Assembly: GCA_029432775.1 (NCBI GenBank)
Contig: JAROAZ010000008.1
Location: forward strand, 124,001-188,000
DNA from: Pontiellaceae bacterium B12227
GTDB lineage: Bacteria; Verrucomicrobiota; Kiritimatiellia; Kiritimatiellales; Pontiellaceae
Length of the DNA: 64,000 nt
Direction: 5' to 3'
Shown here: in pieces, positions 58,913 to 64,000 of the stretch
How positions within the stretch are numbered: position 1 is the first letter of the stretch
Layout: every line of letters begins with the position of its first letter
The notes under the pieces: model-generated
Database searches by the model: none
The model's input: only the letters and a program-made list of their open reading frames with translations
Told to the model about the DNA's origin: nothing
Program-made: the position numbers and the translations under genes

Positions 58913-60730
58913 TTACCAGAAGATCACGTAGAGCGCGACCGTCAGGATGGACACGGCAATACCTGCATACATTGCGCCTTTGGAAGGCGTGAGGTCCATG
59001 GTGGTGTTGGAAGCGAACACGACCTTCTCTTTGTTCTTGAAGATCAAGCCGTAGACGAAGAGTACCGCGAGGACTACGCCCAGACAGACCGACATGCTGT
59101 AAAGAAAGTGCATGTCCGCGTGCTTTTTGAGCATGTAATGGTAGATGCCGGCGTTGACCACAATGCCGATCACGCCCGCCCACTGGCCACCGGAGCGGTT
59201 CAACAGGCCATAGATGAACACCGCGAGAATACCCGTGGAAACATAGCCCTGAATCGACTGGATATAATCAAAGATACTCTGAAAATTAACCAGCATCGGT
59301 GCCAAAACACAGCCAATCACCACGAAAACACCGATGCAAATACGGCCAAAGGTAACGAATTCAAACTGCTTGGCCTCGGGCCGGATATAGCGCTGGTAGA
59401 CGTCCATGGTGAACAGCGTCGAAGCCGCGTTCAGAATTGCCGCGAGCGAGGAAACAATCGCGCCGAGCAGCGCCGCGAAGACGAATCCAAGCAATCCCTT
59501 GTTTTTCGGAATGAGCTTTGAAATCAACAGCCCCATCGCGTCATCGTATTTGTAGGCATTGATCGCCTTCTTCACAACGTTACCTTCGCCTGCACGGGCG
59601 ATAACCGTCTCATTGAATGCGGTGATCTCCGCGGCTTTCTCCGGGTGTGTGGCGGCATACTTCACATCGAGATCGAAGACAAACGTGGTGGCCGGGTCGG
59701 CCTGCGCTTCCTCATACATAGCGAAGACATTTCCACCCGCATCGATGTTCGCGCCCTCAGCCATATCATTGGAGTAGAGGTTGAAAGCGATGATGCCCGG
59801 AATTACGATAACAAACGGGATGAGCAACTTAAGGAAGCCAGCGAAAACGAGACCCTTCTGGCCTTCCGCGAGCGACGCGGAGCCCAGGATGCGCTGCGTG
59901 ATGTACTGGTTCAGGCCCCAGTAGTAGAAGTTCGGAATCCAGATACCGATGATCAGGACCGGCCATGGCATCGAGGGGGTGTCCATGTGTAAGGCAGTCT
60001 CATTCAAGGTGCCGAATTTCTCCATAGCGCCCGCGCCGGCATCGACCGTAGCCGCCGCTCCGGAAGCGTCGACCAGCTCAGATACATTCGTAATACCCAG
60101 CTTCTGGAAAGCGAAGTAGGTGATCAGAGCACCACCAACGATCAGGGCGGTGCCTTGCAGCAAGTCAGCCCAGGCACATGCTTTGAGTCCGCCTACCGCA
60201 ACGTAGCCCGCAGCCAGGCCACCGAGAATCCAGCAGGCAACCGGCAAGGGGATGTCCGTTCCGAACTCGGAAAACAGCTTCGTCATCGCGATGGCCCCTG
60301 CATAGATGACACCGATCAGGCTGACAAAGATCAGAATAAGCGTCATGGAAATCGTCATCACCAGGCGCGCCCAGTGGTTGTAACGCACTTCCAGGAATTC
60401 CGGAATCGTCGTGATACCGGTCCGCAGAAAGTAGGGAAGCAACACAAATGCAACGACCACTAAGGTGATTGCAGCGATCCATTCCCAGCTCGAAACGGAA
60501 AGGCCGTCCAGGCCCGCGCCCTTTCCGGCCATGCCCACGAACTGCTCCGCCGAAATATTCGCAGCGATCAAGGAAATACCAATCAACCACCACGTCAACC
60601 CGCGGCCGGCCAGGAAGTAATCTTCAGCGCCTACTTCGCCATGTGTATCCTCGCCTTTGGATTTATATAAGCCGACGAATAATACCGCCGCGATAAATCC
60701 GAAAAATACTATGATGTCAATTATTCCCAT
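58913..60730 (-). CDS. Sodium/solute symporter (SGLT-like)
   Basis: 605 residues; ATG at 60728-60730 with AAGGAGG upstream. SSS family: first helix near residues 5-25, AGRGLTWWLIGISLIAANISAEQFVGMAG near 42-70 (sodium-site region of TM1), GIWIPNFYYWGLNQYITQR near 265 and LGAIVSSLAAILNAASTLFTMDVYQRY near 430, the SGLT-type signature with the sodium-binding Ser/Thr. Fourteen or more membrane segments. Such proteins take up sugars with Na+, in keeping with a marine sugar degrader. It is far from the glucan cluster, so a link to nigerose uptake is not supported. The promoter region is the 410-bp gap upstream. Confidence 0.92.
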   Translation of the reverse strand: MGIIDIIVFFGFIAAVLFVGLYKSKGEDTHGEVGAEDYFLAGRGLTWWLIGISLIAANISAEQFVGMAGKGAGLDGLSVSSWEWIAAITLVVVAFVLLPYFLRTGITTIPEFLEVRYNHWARLVMTISMTLILIFVSLIGVIYAGAIAMTKLFSEFGTDIPLPVACWILGGLAAGYVAVGGLKACAWADLLQGTALIVGGALITYFAFQKLGITNVSELVDASGAAATVDAGAGAMEKFGTLNETALHMDTPSMPWPVLIIGIWIPNFYYWGLNQYITQRILGSASLAEGQKGLVFAGFLKLLIPFVIVIPGIIAFNLYSNDMAEGANIDAGGNVFAMYEEAQADPATTFVFDLDVKYAATHPEKAAEITAFNETVIARAGEGNVVKKAINAYKYDDAMGLLISKLIPKNKGLLGFVFAALLGAIVSSLAAILNAASTLFTMDVYQRYIRPEAKQFEFVTFGRICIGVFVVIGCVLAPMLVNFQSIFDYIQSIQGYVSTGILAVFIYGLLNRSGGQWAGVIGIVVNAGIYHYMLKKHADMHFLYSMSVCLGVVLAVLFVYGLIFKNKEKVVFASNTTMDLTPSKGAMYAGIAVSILTVALYVIFW

Positions 60731-60955
60731 TTCATCCTCCTTGGAGTTTCCTTACACAACACACCCATCCACTTCCATGAATCTCAATGTTCCACGCTAG
60801 CGGGTCTCAAGTCATATATCCAGCAGTCTTTACAACTATGTAACGACATATTCCGAATGGTTCCATAATACGGTAGACGCCTCTATAGGCCATAGGAGAA
60901 ATGGGCATACAAATGGACAAATAATGCATAAGATGCCTTTTTTACACCTTTATAA

Positions 60956-61120
60956 AAAAAGCAGGACATACAAAACATCCAACTCATCAAAGATGAGGAG
61001 GTTATTGAGATATCGGCCGGCTCTATGGTGGGGTTAAAACAGGGTAGTACAGTTGAATTCGTTCCGAACTACACGAAACTATTAGAATTCGGAAGAAATA
61101 AAAAGAAAACCCACTATTGA
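60956..61120 (+). pseudogene. Possible gene remnant
   Basis: In the 410-bp gap 60731-61142 one plus-strand frame of 54 codons between stops reads like protein: QDIQNIQLIKDEEVIEISAG, MVGLKQGSTVEFVPNY, LLEFGRN, then stop at 61118-61120. It has no start codon at its beginning (an ATG occurs only at 61026), so it may be the 3' end of a decayed gene. It overlaps the tRNA-Leu terminator. The rest of the gap shows nothing recognisable. Confidence 0.3.
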
Positions 61121-61138
61121 TCAACAATAGCAGGGTTA
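61101..61138 (-). terminator. tRNA-Leu terminator
   Basis: On the minus strand AACCC...GGGTT enclose CTATTG/CAATAG, followed by TTCTTTTTATTT; 5 bp after the tRNA. Confidence 0.7.
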
Positions 61139-61142
61139 AAGA

Positions 61143-61230
61143 TGGTGCCCAGGGCCGGACTTGAACCGGCAAGGCCGCAATGGCCGAGGGAGTTTAAGTC
61201 CCTTGTGTTTACCAATTTCACCACCTGGGC
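61143..61230 (-). tRNA. tRNA-Leu (anticodon TAA)
   Basis: 88 nt including CCA. Acceptor GCCCAGG/CCTGGGC; anticodon stem AGGGA/TCCCT with loop CTTAAAC, anticodon TAA; long variable arm as expected of class II tRNA; T arm GCCGGTTCAAGTCCGGC. Confidence 0.97.
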
Positions 61231-61365
61231 GGTAAAAGCGGGAATTTATACCTCTGGAACCTACCGTTGGCAACCCTCTATCATAAGGAAGACGTAATTA
61301 CGGGGTGCCACAAATCATATGACACCAAAGCAACCGCTCTTAAATGTGCCAATGCATCGTTGTAT

Positions 61366-61380
61366 TTCCAGTGCCTGGAA
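61366..61380. repeat. Dispersed palindrome copy (intergenic)
   Basis: TTCCA-GTGCC-TGGAA, 20 bp after the acyl ligase/acyltransferase gene. Confidence 0.8.
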
Positions 61381-61400
61381 ATATGTGGCCCTCTCCCCGC

Positions 61401-63869
61401 TCAACCCCCTACTTCTTTTACTGCATGACAATGCTGCTCGATGCGGTTGCGGACCAGATCGTTAAGCATGTCATAATCCGCATCTGCCGGATAGACGGGT
61501 TCAAGAAAGTGCACGTCGATTTTCTGGCCGACCTTTGGAATATAGCGGCCGCGCGGCAGGGCCTCGAAGGCTCCATCAATCGCGACCGGCACCACCGGAA
61601 CATTGAGTTCTTTGCTCAGGATCGCAAACGTTTTACGAAACTCCCCCAACTCGCCCGTACGGCTCCGGGTTCCCTCGGGAAAAATGATGATACTGCGGCC
61701 GGAGCGCAGCACCTCGGCCAGTGTCTGAATGGAGCCCTTCACATCGTTATCAATATCGACCACCAGTATATTGAAGCGGTCGGCAAAGCCCCGTGATATC
61801 CGGTTCCGCACATGCTTTTCTTTGGCAAAAAAGAAGGTGCGTTTGATCCGCGTTTTTTCCAGAAACATGGAAACAAACAATCCGTCAAAATAGCTCTGGT
61901 GATTCGGCGCAAAAATGCAGGCCCCTTGCGGAATGTGTTCCGTTCCGCTTGCGCTGACCTTAAACAGGCCTTTGAGAATGGTGGTGAAGCCAAAATGAAC
62001 GGGCAGGTGCAGTCGTGATCCGCGCGGCAGACGAATTTTCGGGACATGCTCTTTAATGATGGCCGCCCAATCGACGGTCTTGGTATCGAACTTACTTTTC
62101 ATCGCACGGGTAAACTCGGCGAGTTTCCGAACAGTGGAATACTGCCCCATCGTTTCTTCATCGACCTGCATGCCGAAGGTTTGCTGCAGGTAGGCCAGCA
62201 GACTGACCCGGTCGAGCGAGTCGAGGCCCAGGTCGAACTCCAGATGATCGTCGGGACCGACGCTGATGGTCCGCTGCTGCTCAAGAAACTGTTTGATTTC
62301 GCGATACTCGGGGGTCTGCGGTTCCGGACGGCTATATTCCGGGCGCGCCTGATTGGTCAGCAGTTCTTTAAGCTCAAAACGCTTAATTTTTCCGAGCCGG
62401 GTTTTCGGAAGCTCCTCATGGATGATGGTATACTTGAGAATCCGTTTATAGGGAGCCACCCGATCGTTGTAGGGAACAATCAGTTCGTTCTTCAGTTTTT
62501 CGTCCAGCTCCTCGGCGGGCAGCCGCCGCAGACCGGCCACCGGATACAGCAGCGCGTGGAGCATATCGTTGTTCATGAAGACCGCAACTTCCTCCAGCAG
62601 CGGCTCAATGGAAAACAGTTTGGTTTCCACTTCGTCCGGACTGATATTTTTCCCGTTGGGCAGAATGATCAGCTCTTTTTTGCGGCCGGTGATGAACAGA
62701 AAGCCATCCTCATCAAGATAGCCCAGATCGCCGGTATAGAGCCAGCCGTCGCGCAGGGCTTCGCGGGTTGCTTCCGGTTTATTGAAATAGCCGGAGAAGA
62801 GATTACCGCCCCGCACGATCACTTCGCCGTCGACAATGCGGATTTCATTGCAGGAAACCGCCTGCCCCACCGCACCGCACTTTACATGGCCCATGCGGGG
62901 GAACGAGATCAGCGGGGCACATTCGGTCATGCCGTAGCCTTCCATCATGCTGAAGCCCAGCGTATGGAAATCCTCAGCAACCTCGCGCCCCAGCGGCGCC
63001 CCGCCCGAAACCATAACCTCCAGCGCGCCGCCAAACTTCCGGTGCACCTTCCCGAAAATGATGCGCGAAAAAGTTTTGCTGTCCAGCCGCTTTGCCAGGC
63101 GGAAGAGTCCGCTCGCCAAGCCGCTGGCATGGATCTTTTCCATGATCCCCCGATGCAGCATGGTGTAGAAACGCGGCACCGCAACCATCAGGTCGATTTT
63201 GTGTTCCTGCAGCGTTTTAACAAGGTCCGTCGGGCTCAGCGAGGGACACACCGCAATGGTTGCGCCCACCGAAAGCGGCGCAACGATGGTACCCAGCAAC
63301 GGCAGAATATGATGAAACGGCAGCAGCGCCATCACGCGTCGTTCCGGCGTGTAATATCCTGACTCCGGCCCCACCGCTTCAATATTTGCCTGCAGGCTGC
63401 GGAAGGTCAGCACCACCCCTTTGGGGCCGCCCGTGGTCCCGCTGGTATAAATGAGCAGCGCAACATCTTCGGCGGCCGGCTCAAAAGGGTCGGCGGCTTC
63501 CGGCGATGCGGGTTCGAGATCATCGAAACAGATCAGCTGCGGCACGTAGGAAAGGCCGTCAACCGCCTCCTGCAGCGACGGACGGTTGGCGGCCGAACAG
63601 AAAACAATCTCGGGCTGACAGTCCTCCAGAATGTAGAGGACATCATCCGGCGTCGACAGAAAGTCGATCGGCACAACGGCTGCCCCGGATCGCCAGCCCC
63701 CATAAAGGGCATAGATCCACTCCGGCCGGTTTTCAGAATAGATCGCCACCCGCTTCGTATCCGCCGGAATCAATGCGGCAATCTGCCGGGTCATGCCCGA
63801 CAACTGCTCATAACTCAGACGCAGCTCGTTGTAGGCCAGCGCAACTTTGGGGTGGTTCTCTAATTTCAT
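61401..63869 (-). CDS. AMP-ligase / acyl carrier / acyltransferase fusion
   Basis: 822 residues from the ATG at 63867-63869. Three parts: (1) acyl-AMP ligase, residues ~1-520, with P-loop-like YTSGTTGGPKGV near 152, GYGMTECAP near 305 and YTGDLGYLDEDG...GRKKELIILPNGKNISPDEVE near 390-420; (2) acyl carrier domain ~530-600 with phosphopantetheine Ser in LGLDSLDRVSLL; (3) PlsC-type acyltransferase ~640-815, with NHQSYFD (HX4D catalytic) and FPEGTRSRTG. The order suggests a fatty acid is activated, loaded on the internal carrier and passed to a glycerophospholipid or similar acceptor. Related Aas-type enzymes recycle lysophospholipids, but Aas has the acyltransferase first and no carrier domain. 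Membrane-associated but without strong helices. Confidence 0.88.
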   Translation of the reverse strand: MKLENHPKVALAYNELRLSYEQLSGMTRQIAALIPADTKRVAIYSENRPEWIYALYGGWRSGAAVVPIDFLSTPDDVLYILEDCQPEIVFCSAANRPSLQEAVDGLSYVPQLICFDDLEPASPEAADPFEPAAEDVALLIYTSGTTGGPKGVVLTFRSLQANIEAVGPESGYYTPERRVMALLPFHHILPLLGTIVAPLSVGATIAVCPSLSPTDLVKTLQEHKIDLMVAVPRFYTMLHRGIMEKIHASGLASGLFRLAKRLDSKTFSRIIFGKVHRKFGGALEVMVSGGAPLGREVAEDFHTLGFSMMEGYGMTECAPLISFPRMGHVKCGAVGQAVSCNEIRIVDGEVIVRGGNLFSGYFNKPEATREALRDGWLYTGDLGYLDEDGFLFITGRKKELIILPNGKNISPDEVETKLFSIEPLLEEVAVFMNNDMLHALLYPVAGLRRLPAEELDEKLKNELIVPYNDRVAPYKRILKYTIIHEELPKTRLGKIKRFELKELLTNQARPEYSRPEPQTPEYREIKQFLEQQRTISVGPDDHLEFDLGLDSLDRVSLLAYLQQTFGMQVDEETMGQYSTVRKLAEFTRAMKSKFDTKTVDWAAIIKEHVPKIRLPRGSRLHLPVHFGFTTILKGLFKVSASGTEHIPQGACIFAPNHQSYFDGLFVSMFLEKTRIKRTFFFAKEKHVRNRISRGFADRFNILVVDIDNDVKGSIQTLAEVLRSGRSIIIFPEGTRSRTGELGEFRKTFAILSKELNVPVVPVAIDGAFEALPRGRYIPKVGQKIDVHFLEPVYPADADYDMLNDLVRNRIEQHCHAVKEVGG

Positions 63870-64000
63870 CGTTCTTCTTTTTCCCGGTGGAGATCGCCAT
63901 ACGGTTTCCACAATCTACCAGTGCGGGGAAGAGAAGGATCCGTTTTTCACCGTTAAAATTATAGAAAACGGCCGCGTGGGTAAATCTCATAATCCCCCGC

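Noticed and set aside
58913-60730. SGLT-like symporter as the nigerose importer of the glucan locus
   Set aside because: More than 40 kb away, with its own promoter and terminator; no sequence evidence for the link.
7249-61380. TTCCARNNNYTGGAA as a LexA/SOS or classical operator box
   Set aside because: Most copies lie inside genes of unrelated function; an operator would be confined to promoters.
61857-61872. TTCCA-N6-TGGAA inside the acyl ligase gene
   Set aside because: Six-base spacer without R/Y symmetry; excluded from the palindrome count.

Overview
The window looks like the chromosome of a Gram-negative, polysaccharide-degrading bacterium of the PVC group, most likely Kiritimatiellota or a close relative. 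This is inferred from gene content: outer-membrane barrel and lipoprotein-type exports, many secreted glycosidases, an SGLT-type symporter, type II/IV pilus-like secretion genes and a LeuA2-type leucine enzyme. No rRNA is present to confirm it.

Layout. (1) 1-15.2 kb, all on the minus strand: a secreted glycosidase cluster that reads as an alpha-1,3-glucan utilisation locus. It holds a GntR/LacI-type regulator, a GH71-like endo-alpha-1,3-glucanase, a large GH87-like glucanase with a CBM6-like module, two GH65 disaccharide phosphorylases, beta-phosphoglucomutase, a second GH87-like beta-helix protein, a secreted esterase and a truncated secreted protein. (2) 16.0-17.6 kb: a tyrosine integrase next to the 3' end of tRNA-Pro(CGG), so the glucan locus may lie on an integrated island. 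(3) 17.7-28.9 kb: minus-strand housekeeping genes (xerC/D, topA with an unusual C-terminus, dprA, aroB, folC, accD, comF, an SH3 protein, tatD) plus a previously unlisted 54-residue ORF on the plus strand. (4) 29.2-37.7 kb, plus strand: fusA, two tandem GspE/PilB ATPases, a GspF/PilC protein, a CbiX-like chelatase and rpsU. (5) 37.7-48.3 kb, minus strand: aldo/keto reductase, prepilin peptidase, aroE, leuA with a classical leucine-codon attenuator, M42 peptidase, pheA, scpB, scpA and trpS. (6) 49.1-54.2 kb: two identical tRNA-Glu genes, then a TPP riboswitch with thiS-thiG-thiH and a U32 (RlhA-like) protein. (7) 54.2-64 kb: a MITE-like element with an 11-bp target duplication, lbtU-feoABC iron uptake, an SGLT-like symporter, tRNA-Leu and a three-domain acyl ligase/ACP/acyltransferase.

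How the parts fit: GH71 and GH87 enzymes would cut alpha-1,3-glucan outside the cell to nigero-oligosaccharides, GH65 enzymes would phosphorolyse these to glucose and beta-glucose 1-phosphate, and beta-phosphoglucomutase would feed glucose 6-phosphate to glycolysis.

The most striking signals beyond single genes are: a dispersed 15-bp palindrome, TTCCARNNNYTGGAA, with 20 exact copies in 64 kb, mostly inside genes; seven hairpin elements with periodic arms that sit directly after stop codons; the leucine leader peptide with a duplicated decamer forming an alternative hairpin; and a REP-like palindrome carried in frame inside the U32 gene. DprA, ComF, prepilin peptidase and PilB/PilC-like genes lie in the same window, which allows the untested idea that the palindrome is a DNA-uptake or chromosome-organising signal.
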